Below, one piece after another: positions 46,567-56,573 of a stretch of DNA of 64,000 bases; position 1 is the stretch's first letter, and every line of letters starts with the position of its first letter. Source of the stretch: Ehretia macrophylla. Lineage: Eukaryota; Streptophyta; Magnoliopsida; Boraginales; Ehretiaceae. A program made the translations under genes and the position numbers. The notes under the pieces were generated by a model. It searched no databases, was not told where the DNA came from, and was given only the letters and a program-made list of their open reading frames with translations. Location of the stretch: positions 118,110,325 to 118,174,324 of the forward strand of contig CM075764.1 of NCBI GenBank assembly GCA_037974665.1. The letters are read 5' to 3'.

Positions 46567-46878
46567 ACATCAGTGCAGACGAGATTTATTTTTGAACTTT
46601 GCACACGTACAATTTTTTTATTTTTAAATGAATAATTTAATAATTTAGATTTTGATATCATATTAAATTGTTACTTCATCTAAAATCTTAAACATTAGTA
46701 TATTGGCAGTTTGGTATATTGTCTCAAACTTGGAACTTTTTGTTTTCTTTTTCTTCTTCTTGTATTGGTTCTCAAAGTTGAGGACCAAGGAGGAGTGATC
46801 TGATCAAGGAATAAGGAGGTCAGTAATCCAAGAGTTTAGAAAATGGTTCTCAAATGTTAGGTTGCACATTGCTTTTTC

Positions 46879-47330
46879 TGTTGGAGAATGCAAATCAAAA
46901 CCCAAGATTGCTCTTTGATTCATGAGAAATGAAGAGACAAGGTTCAAAACATTTGGTAATTATGAAGAATATTAATTGAAAATACATTTAAAGTCATGAA
47001 TCTAGACATGTATCTAGTCATATATCTAGACAGTGTCTTTTAGTATTCCTAAATTCATATTTAATAAATTCTCTTAGCATTTCTTAGTTTTTCTATCTAT
47101 TTGTATAAATAGGTTTCATTGACTTTGTATCAAAGCACTCCAAACTTTTCAAGATATGTAGTTGTAAGAGTCGGAGTCGGTTAGTAACCGGACTCGGAAA
47201 ATGTATCGGGACTGGGTGTCATAATAATTTATGTGAGTAATAGAGAATTACTTCGTGAATGTAGGTGAAGTACGAACTACGTTAAAAATTGTGTGTTTAT
47301 TGCATTTGTGTACAGATTCAATTTCCAACA
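46879..47330 (+). mobile_element. Solo LTR, about 452 bp
   Basis: Perfect inverted termini TGTTGGA...TCCAACA. Flanks are ttttc and ttgtc (one difference). It contains ttgtataaatagg, a TATA-like box, at about 47100. No internal region or second copy nearby. Confidence 0.6.
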
Positions 47331-47446
47331 TTGTCCAGATTATTTTTTGTTTTTCTCTTTGATACAAAAGATGTGGAAGTCATAAAACGAACTTAGTATA
47401 ATAGGACGTTACTCAACCATTTTATTCAATTCTTGAGTTACCTTTT

Positions 47447-47653
47447 TGAACTTTCTCACATATCAATGAGAGTAAAGCAATTGTTAGCTCTACACTTTGG
47501 AACCCAGCCCACGGGACAATAAGCAGCAAGTTTGAAACACTGAAACTGGAAATTAGCTTCAGCATTAATCCGCAATGTATTATTGATGTTAACATCCCTC
47601 AATGTTTAAGGGATCTTCTAGCTGACAATATCCATCCTCCGAGAGTTGGATAA
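47447..47653 (+). other. Short open frame, possible LRR-end fragment
   Basis: An ATG-less frame containing SSKFETLKLEISFSIN and NIPQCLRDLLADN, ending at a TAA near 47653. The spacing of leucines recalls the end of an LRR region. It lies 0.9 kb after the truncated NB-ARC gene, so it may be what remains of that gene's 3' end. This is weak: only about 60 residues and no second repeat. Confidence 0.2.
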
Positions 47654-47960
47654 TGTGAATTTTTGGCTACTTTGATTATTAGTACAATCACATGTTTTAT
47701 GACCAAAAAAAAAAAAAAAAAACGATGAGAGCTCTTCATAGTGCTAGTTCATCAGGGCAGGCCATCCTAGATGCTCACATATAATTTTCTATATATCATT
47801 GTACATATGGAACAAAAACAACTGTAATGGTAATTAAATTGGAAGACCAAGATGTAAATATTGGAGAATATTCTAATTGTATTAAATAGATAAATCAATA
47901 CATTCAAGATGAGTGTATAAGATTATGGGTTATTTAACCTCAAGCTAACTATTATAGTAT

Positions 47961-47976
47961 TTCACCAAAAAAAAAA
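47961..47976 (+). mobile_element. Tail-only retroposon footprint 2
   Basis: ttcaccaaaaaaaaaa lies between perfect copies of aactattatagtat (47947-47960, 47977-47990). Confidence 0.6.
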
Positions 47977-48526
47977 AACTATTATAGTATCAAAGTTGGA
48001 TTTTGGCCCTATGTTATCTATTCACATTCAATCTATTCATTTTCCAGACTTTGCGCATTGACTTATTACGCGTCGACTTTATTAGGCAAATTTCAAATTC
48101 GTTGTTTTGGTACCACATTACGCTTTCAGCAATTGACTTTGGTATGTAGTTCTTCCAAATTCTTTGCTTCTTTGACTACGTTAATCAGTTATTTATGGGT
48201 TACACGTGAAGGGAGAGTGTTGAAGAATCCAATTTTCTTTCATGGATAAATCAAAATATTCAAGACCAGATCTTGAACTACTTCAGTTAATACCAATTGA
48301 TTAAGATGGAAACAACAAACTACCTAATAGTAAAGACTGTTATATCATATTAAGATTTCAACTCTTTTACCAAAAATAAGCCAAGATGTTCCATGGATGA
48401 TTGCTCCTGCAGATATTATTAATTTGAACAACTCGTCCTATCTCTATAAGATAAAATTGAGAAACGATGAATGATAGGCAAAAGTTTCAATCTTCATGTT
48501 CACAGACCACTATGAAACTTATTCAG

Positions 48527-48830
48527 CGTTCACAACGGTTACAGGAGGACCTCAGTGTGGGCTGCCGCACAAACTTGAGAGGATGTGGGTGGGAGCTCAC
48601 TTCAAATGTGCCCGCAAACTTATTTGGGTCTAGCCAAAGTCTGTGAACACAATAATTATGAAAAAAAAAAAAACTATCACTGTTAGCAAAGGTTATAAAG
48701 TTAATACTTGGAATGCATTTCCTCTTCGCATATATTGCAAATGAATTCATTGCGATAAACTTGGATCCCATCTATGCCTAATAACCCTGAGGGAACAATT
48801 GTATTGCAAATAAAAATCGTGTTCCATTCT
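48527..48830 (-). pseudogene. DC1 (Cys/His-rich C1) domain remnant
   Basis: Minus strand reads FICNICEEEMHSKY (48750-48709). After stops and an A/T run it reads LWLDPNKFAGTFE, then HPHPLKFVRQPTLRSSCNRCER (48592-48527). The CxxCEEE and HPHPL...CxxC spacing is that of plant DC1 domains. No complete ORF spans it. It could be a fragment of a larger gene or a relic; no upstream exons recognised. Confidence 0.4.
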
Positions 48831-49123
48831 ATTGATCGATAGTAGAAACAGAGATCTGTCAATTGCAAGCAATGAAAATCACATATTAAAAGCACTTGTT
48901 CAAAATTGCATAGTCTATTACATTTCGAAAAAATAAAGTAGAAATTGTATAGAGAAACAAGGAAAAGCGACAACAAAAAGCCTACCCAAAAATTGTTTAA
49001 ACAAAAAGGAAAAGAGTTACTAACAAAAAATACTCCATTTACCAAAAACAGAGGCAAAACGAACTCTCAGTACAACAAACTCCTAAACAAACATCAATCA
49101 GTGATCAAAATAAGGAGGGAAAT

Positions 49124-49216
49124 GGCTTCTATACAAAAACCGCAGGTGTACGGTCCTCTAATACAAAGTCGTGGGGTTTACTATTTGTATTAGAGGTAGG
49201 CTTCCGTATAGAAGCC
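49124..49216 (+). other. Nested double hairpin
   Basis: Outer stem ggcttctatac (49124-49134) with gtatagaagcc (49206-49216). Inner stem cctctaatacaaa (49155-49167) with tttgtattagagg (49184-49196). All arms are perfect. 93 bases in total. Confidence 0.7.
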
Positions 49217-50441
49217 TATCTCCAAAATAAGACAACCAAAAAGACAATTGAACACATATCGAATATGGAACCCACATAAACAAAGCAAAGTAATCCTATT
49301 GCAAAAATGACTTAATTGGTTTTAAACGTTTATTTATTTTAAAAATTTTGTTTAAAATGTTTCAAATCGAATACTTTAGTTCTAAATATTTTACATAAAG
49401 AATACTGTTAGTACATTAGCTCATTTTTGTTAAATTTATTCCTTTAAAGTCACGTAATTAAAACGCTGTATGTAAAAAAATATATATATACAATATTAAA
49501 TTGAGAAGAATCAGAGATGGAGTGATATTTTATAAAAATGAATTGTAAGGTAAATGCGTTATGCGCATAGCCCGGAAGTCCCTCTGGTGATATGCCAAAA
49601 GGCCTTTTATGTGCATAGCCCGAAAGTCAAAGATGCACAGCAAGATGTAATTAAGCTTCGTGGTTTCGAGGGTGAGACCGTAAAACTCAAAATATTTATT
49701 GTGATGTCATGTGAGGAAAAACGAAAAATATCTGAAATTCTTAATTCAGTTCAACTTCTTTTTTCTTTTTGCCCTTTTCAACTTACACATCACCATAGAA
49801 TATTAAAGTGCTTCCTTCTTTTAAATTTTTTTTCTTGATCATGGCCTTTGGCGTCCTCCAAGAAATTATCCGATGTCATGTGCTTCCTCCATCTTTATCC
49901 TGAAACCGAATGACATGATTTGAATTCTTTTGATCAAATTGATCACTTTTGCGACTATTTTTTCATTTTAATTTACTTAATTTTGTAGACATAATATACA
50001 TAGTCATGTGGAACATATGGAAAAAACAGAAATGAAAAAAAATAAATAAAGAAGAGGCAAATATCAAGAGGGATCGAGGAAGAAGGAAGTCCTGCGAGTT
50101 AGCTTTAGTGTTTATAGGGTCCTTTGTTTTGTTTTTTTGTTTTTTGTTTTTTTGGAGATTTTAAGTTAGGATAGTCAATTAAAAATATATACTATAATTT
50201 TTAAGTTCTGCGTGCTCCTTGGTTAGATCCTCTAAGGAGTTCAAATAGGTTGGATTTGAATAGATTAAAAATAGATATACAACTTTAATAAAAAAAGCGT
50301 TGCAAAATATATGACTCATGCTCCTTTAAATTCTTTAATTTCTACTGGTGGTGTAACTACCAAAAAAAAAGACCTTGTCTATCAAGTTAAACTTTGATGA
50401 AATAGAAGATAAAAAGACAGGATGTATTTTGACACAATACT
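49217..50441. other. Intergenic, no supported gene
   Basis: The plus ORF 49554-49838 contains two copies of gcatagcccg(g/a)aagtc and no domain I recognise. The rest is AT-rich. Confidence 0.45.
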
Positions 50442-50454
50442 ATTGATTTTACGA

Positions 50455-50586
50455 AAAAAAATCCAATTTAGTCTATGAGATTTAGCATAAAAATTAAACA
50501 GATCTTTGTACTTTGAAAAAATATAACTTTACAGAGATCTATTTGATTTTTATACTAAACCTCAGAAACTAAATTGACTTTTCCCC
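50455..50586. mobile_element. 132-bp palindromic MITE with 13-bp flanking repeats
   Basis: Nearly fully self-complementary (left aatttagtctatgagattta, right taaacctcagaaactaaatt). It is flanked by perfect attgattttacga at 50442-50454 and 50587-50599. Long TIRs and a 9-13-bp duplication suggest a Mutator-type MITE. Confidence 0.6.
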
Positions 50587-50599
50587 ATTGATTTTACGA

Positions 50600-51466
50600 G
50601 CATCCATTTTTCCCCTTGTGTTCATTGCTAAATCACAAACACCTCCATGAAATACTAATTTTACTCCCCCATAAGTTCCAACAGTTTCAGTGTAAGATAT
50701 CTCTTAAGCTTTTACAGGTATATTGGTCATTTTATTTTTTTTGATTCAAGGGAGTGATAAGGTATTTTACATCACTTAGACTTTTCCCAAGAGCCTCTCT
50801 ATAATGGCTCCTTAATCATTATAGAGAAGCAAAATGGTGTAATCTCTAGAATGTGGAGCTCCACATTTTATGGCAAGGCTTGCTGTTGGCTCTCTACATC
50901 CAAAAAGTTGATTTTGTAAAAAAAAAAAGAAACGTAAATAAAAAAATTATTGTAAACTATAATAGAAAATAATTATTAATAATTAAAATAGTATATTATC
51001 ATTAAAAATAAAAAAACGTAAATAAAAAAATTAAAATAGTGTGTTTGATATAAAATAGAGATATATTAGAGTAAAAAAAAAATAAGAAGTCCTTAAAATA
51101 GGGAAGCTGTTAAAGTGAAATTGAAATTGAGAGTCCCTGAAATAAGGATAGATTAAAAGTAGGGAGGCTGCGAGAGTGAAGCTGAAATAAAGAGTTTCTA
51201 AAATTAAGGAGGCAAGTCTAAATTCCTTACATGTTGAGAAAAAATAGAGAGACTGTTGAAATTAGTCTTAAGATATTAAACATGAGAATGGATCTTGAGA
51301 CCTCTCACATTTAAAACGAGAATTATATAACTAGACCAAATGACCACTAATATGTATTTGTCATTTCATATCTAGATAAAATGAAAAGAAAAAAACTCTA
51401 AACCAAACCTTATCCTATTAGATGAGATCGGTTACTAATTAGAGTACCGATAAAATGGAAAAACTC
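50600..51466. other. Intergenic, no supported gene
   Basis: AT-rich. Two related tracts (ccctaaaataggg..ctg-type text at about 51085-51225) repeat gaagctgaaat/aaagagt motifs, possibly a decayed MITE. Confidence 0.35.
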
Positions 51467-51480
51467 TACAAGGATCGTGG

Positions 51481-51504
51481 GTTTTTTTTTTTTTTTTGGT
51501 CGGA
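51481..51504 (-). mobile_element. Tail-only retroposon footprint 3
   Basis: Reads tccgaccaaaa... on the minus strand, 24 bases. It lies between perfect copies of tacaaggatcgtgg (51467-51480, 51505-51518). Confidence 0.65.
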
Positions 51505-51542
51505 TACAAGGATCGTGGTTGATATGTCCAAACTCTACCAAA

Positions 51543-52889
51543 TTAGCCTAGAGGTAGAGAACCAATATCAAAGTCAGAACAACTCTTCTGCCCCAACAAC
51601 AAAGAAGCAAATCCAAGCATAGATGTTCCCAAATTGAACTCCAAAAGATATTCCTCCAATTGATGACCCCCTATAACAATTGAAGCCTTCTGATTAAAAC
51701 CTCCATTAAAGAACCCCAAGCACATGACTCCATCACTTACTTGAACCATTGAATTTCTGCCATGGATTCTCCACTTGACCATCTCACTTTGCAGCACAAA
51801 ATCAATAGTTGGCACATTTGGCCCAACCATAGTGTGTTTTAGGCCATCCAAACTAAAGCAGACATCAAATGGTGCCACAGGTTCCACCATAGCCATGTTC
51901 ATACTAGAAGAGGCCTCTACATAAGCTTTAACAAATGCTTCATAAATTGTGCTCTTCATGGTAGTGTAAGGCACAATTGTGCTAATCTTTGTCCCTCCAT
52001 CACTCTTCTCATCCAAAGACAACAAAGAGGAATTAACAGATAATTTCATACCATTAATTTTAATGGATTTAACATTGATGTAGTACTCTTCTGATGTGCC
52101 ACCTTGATATGAAATTAATGGTGTGTACATCAAAGATTTTGAAATATCCATGCCAGAAGGTTTCGGTTTTAGAAATCTATGAGTATATGAGCTTTGTTCG
52201 ACTAATCCTACGGGATCCATGTCATCCATGCCTGAACTCGACACATAGGGACCATCACCAGCAAGTATGACACCATTTGATGATGACAAACACATAGCAA
52301 ATTTTCTTTCAAAGCCGAATCTAGTAGAAAGCTGTGAAGGCAATGAAAGTCTAGTGTTTCCAAATCCTAACATGCCTTTAACTCCACTAGCAAGGCCTTC
52401 TAGTAACACATTTGGTGCACACGAAAACAAGAAATGATGAATAGTAACAAATGCACCTGTATTTGATCCATCCCTGAACTTAACAGCCAACACATCTTCT
52501 GCTAAACCCCCTGATGCTGCAATTTTCTTGATGGTATTTTCTGGTTGAAGACTGCAAATCTTGTCGCCGTCAACTTTACTAACAGTAATGCAACCATTGT
52601 TGGCATTTGCCATTGAGCAGTGCAGTGAGCTACAATAGATTGCACGTTGAGATGAAGATAAAGTGGTGTGACTATGAGCACAATCAAGCCATAGAAATGG
52701 TCCATTTATGTCCAGAACAAGTTTAGTTTCTGCAAGTGGTGTGCCCACGTGAACCTTTGCAACATACTGATGAGCTGAGACATCTTTGGTGAGTGGTATA
52801 ACTATGGAGTTTGGGAAAATGGGTCGTTGAGCAAGGGAGAGGTTGATGAAGAAGATGAATGAAAAAAGAAGAAGAAATTGACCCGCCAT
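51543..52889 (-). CDS. EDGP/GIP-type aspartic-protease-like protein (inactive)
   Basis: Intronless, 448 residues from the Met at 52889. That start begins a clear signal peptide (MAGQFLLLFSFIFFINLSLAQ). The frame is open up to 53015, but the TATA-like site at 52941-52952 lies inside that extension, arguing against the longer start. The mature part has the family opening PNSIVIPLTKD, YVAKVHVGTPL, and the pepsin-fold halves with paired Cys. The first active-site position reads LVLDINGPFLWLDC where DTG is expected. The second reads GGTKISTIVPYTTM where DSG/DTG is expected, so no protease activity is likely. Such secreted proteins (extracellular dermal glycoprotein, basic 7S globulin, glucanase/xylanase inhibitors) act in the cell wall as glycosidase inhibitors. 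C-terminal IVIGGHQLEEYLLEFNLG..LGF is conserved. Length is usual for the family. The exact substrate cannot be read. Confidence 0.9.
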   Translation of the reverse strand: MAGQFLLLFSFIFFINLSLAQRPIFPNSIVIPLTKDVSAHQYVAKVHVGTPLAETKLVLDINGPFLWLDCAHSHTTLSSSQRAIYCSSLHCSMANANNGCITVSKVDGDKICSLQPENTIKKIAASGGLAEDVLAVKFRDGSNTGAFVTIHHFLFSCAPNVLLEGLASGVKGMLGFGNTRLSLPSQLSTRFGFERKFAMCLSSSNGVILAGDGPYVSSSGMDDMDPVGLVEQSSYTHRFLKPKPSGMDISKSLMYTPLISYQGGTSEEYYINVKSIKINGMKLSVNSSLLSLDEKSDGGTKISTIVPYTTMKSTIYEAFVKAYVEASSSMNMAMVEPVAPFDVCFSLDGLKHTMVGPNVPTIDFVLQSEMVKWRIHGRNSMVQVSDGVMCLGFFNGGFNQKASIVIGGHQLEEYLLEFNLGTSMLGFASLLLGQKSCSDFDIGSLPLG

Positions 52890-52940
52890 GGAAGAAAACT
52901 TGGAGACACGCAGAGAAAGAGACTGTGTACTTGGAAGGAC

Positions 52941-52952
52941 ATATATGTTATA
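52941..52952 (-). promoter_or_regulatory. TATA-like box of EDGP/GIP-type gene
   Basis: Minus-strand tataacatatat, about 52 bp upstream of the ATG at 52889. It supports the shorter start. Confidence 0.4.
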
Positions 52953-53138
52953 ACTGCGGAAGCTAGACGCCATGACGCCGAAACGGCTAAGTACTTGCTT
53001 TAATTGGTGGGCCAAACGGCTACGTTGTTTATTGGATAAGGCCTTGCGGCTTTTGGTTCTGCTGACTAGATCTCAATGACTTCTCTGCGTTGTCATTTTC
53101 AGAAAATGCGGGGATGCGACGAAATAGTTCTTTATTCA

Positions 53139-53265
53139 GCCACTACGGTTTTGATCCCGGTTATTCGTGTTTATACAAAAAGTTACGAGTTCAAATTTTA
53201 TTAATTTTATTAATTATATTATATAATTTTAAATTTTTTTAAATCAAAGATAAAACAAAAAAAAA
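53139..53265 (+). mobile_element. SINE with TSD
   Basis: A 127-bp insert ending in aaaacaaaaaaaaa between gttctttattca (53127-53138) and gttttttattca (53266-53277). A box A-like ggttttgat and box B-like acgagttcaaatt are present. The body resembles the SINE at 59852-59970. Confidence 0.65.
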
Positions 53266-54010
53266 GTTTTTTATTCAAAATTTCCTTCTCGCCCCGATGC
53301 ACCCAAGAATGGATATGCTCGTCATAGTATGAATGATATTGAATCGATTATAAATTATTAATATAATTATAATAAAACAATATAAGTAGTTCAGAATTGT
53401 TAAATTTTATTTATAATATTATGATATTATAAAAGTATTCTTAATCTCCTAAAATTATGATATTTATTCAAAAATTTAAATTAGATTTTAGTGTTATAAA
53501 ATTATATTCGAATTTTTAAGTTAGTCCCAAAAATAGTCACCTAACTATTTTTAGTTGTGACTTCACAAAGAAGCAACACTATTGACTACTTCAAATACGT
53601 AAAGTGAATATTGAGGCCTCATTTGTGAATTATGAAATATGAAAGATAATTTTGAAAATGATCAAGTAAGATTGAGGACTAATACCAAATTTGTCCTAGA
53701 GAAAATGCCTTTTCTTTATGGGACACAAAATAGTTGTTTTTCTTGGTCATTGCTTACATTTTTCTTAGTCATTGTTTAAGTTAACTTGACTTTTTGGCAT
53801 GTGATGTATTGGTTGGCATGTGAAGTATTGATTCATTATCTCTTCTTATCTATAATATATTCTCAGATCTTAAGCATATTGTGCATAAATTATTAGTATT
53901 TGGTAGCATAATGATATGGGTGGATAGGGCCATTCATTTGGAGCATATTCTTCCCCAACCTAAAATAGATTATAAAAAAATCCTCAAGCATATCCTCATG
54001 TTCACAGTTT

Positions 54011-54035
54011 TTTTGCCAAAAAAAAAAAAAAAAAG
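54011..54035 (+). mobile_element. Tail-only retroposon footprint 4
   Basis: ttttgcc plus an A run and a final g, between perfect copies of gttcacagttt (54000-54010, 54036-54046). Confidence 0.65.
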
Positions 54036-54168
54036 GTTCACAGTTTCAACACATCCCCTAGATGTGATCAAAGGTCCAGTTGCAGCGCTTGTTAAAATTG
54101 TTGACTTTTGAGTCAAATGATTCATACTTTTAGGTGGCAATCCCATCTGGTCAGCTTGTACTAGTAAC

Positions 54169-54190
54169 CTCTTTTGACCAAAAAAAAAAA
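54169..54190 (+). mobile_element. Tail-only retroposon footprint 5
   Basis: ctcttttgacc plus 11 A, between agcttgtactagtaac (54153-54168) and agcttatactactaac (54191-54206), 14 of 16 identical. Confidence 0.6.
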
Positions 54191-54206
54191 AGCTTATACT
54201 ACTAAC

Positions 54207-55654
54207 AGTGATTATTTACCACATGTAATATTAAATTTTCAACTTGGACTTTTACCCTATAAGAGTCGATTAAATTGATGTACTTTTTTTTGTGCAAGGA
54301 TGATCCTTTTGACCAAAAAAAAAAAAAAAAAAAGCGCTTATGCTAACCTTTAAAATCAATTTTCTTCGTTGTGGTAAATTATCTAAATCAACATATCAAA
54401 AATGATGAAACACCCTTAAAAAGTCTTTTGGATACACAATAAAGCTCAAAATCTATAACATATGACCCCATCTAGAAAAACAAAAATATATTCTAATTTA
54501 GTTAAACACGAGATTTTCCAATACTAACTCCAAAGAGAGTAGCCTTTTGATATAGATGCAAACTCAAGATTTTAGTTAGTCTTTTTGTCCACGCCTCAAG
54601 CACTCAGTGTCACTAAATCGTTGGAGTTCCAAATTTTTAATTGATATTTTGTTTTTAACTATTAGAAAATTTTACGTATTAAAGTCTAGCTATGCTGTAT
54701 TGTTGTTAGTATTAATGTTGTCTCAAAAGACAACTAGATTAGATTCCTGGTTTTGGGTCTTTGGGCCCAGTCATGGTTACGGGCTGCTAGACGGTCTTCA
54801 TGGACTGATTTACATTGTGCCTGACCCATGTGTTTGAAATCTTTCTAAGAGAATAGACTGGTCCATAGACAATTCCTATCTAGCCCATGGATAACATGAA
54901 GGGTCTTGTGCCAACAGTAGCTTTTGTTTTTCGTCAACGAAATTTTTTTAAACAAAATTACATTTGATTTATCTCAAATTGTAAAATTTCGATAATGCAC
55001 AAATTTAATCGAAAATGAAGTTGAACTCAAAACTTTTGCACCATGATGAGAATGTCCATATTGTATTCTCATAGCAAATTCCCTTATGTTTTTCTTTTTT
55101 TTTTTTTTAATAAAATTAAAATCGTAATTCAAATTTATAATTTTTTAATTAAAATAAAATAATATCCAATGATTCCACTAAATTATTGAATTTCTCGTTT
55201 GTTTGTTTTACATGAAGCAATGTAGAGTCTTCATTAGCTTTACAAGAAAGTGGAGCCCAACCATATATACTGACGTGGCAAAAAATTGTGGTCATTTCCA
55301 TTTTCGTACCCAACTAACTAATTATTATGCTTGTATTCGATTACATTCGGATGCGGATCCCACAAATAACTGGCCGGATACAAGAAATTTCAATTAAACT
55401 AACTTGTCTCTCTGTGTATGTATGCTGAGAAAGAAGCAATCACTTTTGCAGAGATTCGTGGCGTGTATGTCTTCAAAGCACTGTTAATAATAGTTCTGTA
55501 ATTTATTATATTGTTTAATTGTATTACTTTTTTCTATTTTTCTTAACTTTTAGATGAAATATGATATTTTTCGTTGGATTAGTTTCTTTATAACATGCCC
55601 TGTATAAATGTACAGTTTGCTCGTAGAACATATACACATGTATACATGTTTGAC
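54207..55654. other. Intergenic, no supported gene
   Basis: Contains another ttttgacc-A run at 54307-54333 without a clear target duplication. The ORFs 54607-54837 and 55203-55397 have no domain. Confidence 0.45.
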
Positions 55655-55800
55655 ACGCACTATGCAAATAGACTATTTTATCTAAAAGCGCACGTTTTGG
55701 CATGTAGAAATATTGTTTTTGGATGAGTAGCAACGAGACTTGAACCTTAGATGGTCACAATATTAATTAGTTTACTACCATATTTAAAATCTTAATATCT
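55655..55800 (-). repeat. SINE-like repeat, copy 1 (uninterrupted)
   Basis: The minus strand carries a perfect box B-like ggttcaagtctc at about 55734-55745 and an upstream box A-like tggtagtaaac. The stretch from gcactatgcaaatagactatttta to ggatgagtagcaacgagacttg is repeated at 55989-56455. Confidence 0.45.
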
Positions 55801-55988
55801 TAATAGGGTTTTATTTTATATATTCCACACTACTTAGTCATAGATTCCCAATTAGCAGATTCAGTCTGCAGTTTAGTACTAACTTAGCGAAGTTGAAGTT
55901 GGAAAATTTGGTAGTTGGATTTTTCCTTTGCTTTTGTTCTTCTTTTTGTTGCATTGATGTTGAAGTTGTCAGTTCTAGAAATTGAAAT

Positions 55989-56455
55989 GCACCATGTAAA
56001 TAGACTATTTTATGTTAAAGGGGTGTGTTTGGATTGAGGGGAGGAAGTTTAATAAAAGAGAGAGATCATAAAAGATATGAGTGTTTTTTGTTTGGATTAG
56101 AAAGAAAATGGAAGGGAGTGGTCAATTTTATGTGTATAAAGACGTTTATGTCCTTTTTTTATTTTATATTATGAGTATCTTTTATTTGGTATAGTTGTAA
56201 TTAAAATAAAAGTAAATGGTAAAAATGTCATCACAATAAATAGTAATTTTCTCTCTCAATTTTACTCCAAATTGGAGGGTTCAAATATAAGGGGTATGGA
56301 GGGGTTAGACTCATCCCCTCTATACCCTAGCCCCTCATTCCCTCCCAAACCAACCAAGGGAGGGAATAAACCCCTCCCTTTACAATGTCTCCTCCTAATT
56401 GAGTCTGGCACGTGAAAATATTCTTTTTGGATGAGTAGCAGCGAGACTTGAACTT
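55989..56455. repeat. Second repeat copy split by a MITE-like insert
   Basis: gcaccatgtaaatagactatttta (55989) matches copy 1 at 55657. The continuation (tggcacgtgaaaatattctttttggatgagtagcagcgagac) is found only at 56406. The intervening 385 bases (about 56018-56402) start gggtgtgtttggattgagggg and carry the partly complementary ccctcccaaaccaacc toward the end. It is a MITE typical in style for plants, with the empty site preserved in copy 1. Confidence 0.5.
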
Positions 56456-56573
56456 TTTGTTAACTTATATGGGAATGATAAATTCTTATTGCAGATTGTG
56501 GAAAAGTTTCAGTCTTGATAGTGTTTTAAAGGAAAAGGAGCTGCAACGAAGTAGATTGTTGTCTTCACTTGAA

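Noticed and set aside
49554..49838. 94-residue plus-strand ORF
   Set aside because: No domain recognised, AT-rich second half, no splice or promoter context; left as intergenic.
53881..54111. 76-residue plus-strand ORF
   Set aside because: It spans one of the tail-only insertions (its Lys run is the A tail), so it cannot be an old gene.
54307..54333. Seventh ttttgacc-A run, and another at 47698
   Set aside because: Same 3' motif, but no convincing target duplication on the two sides, so not counted among the footprints.
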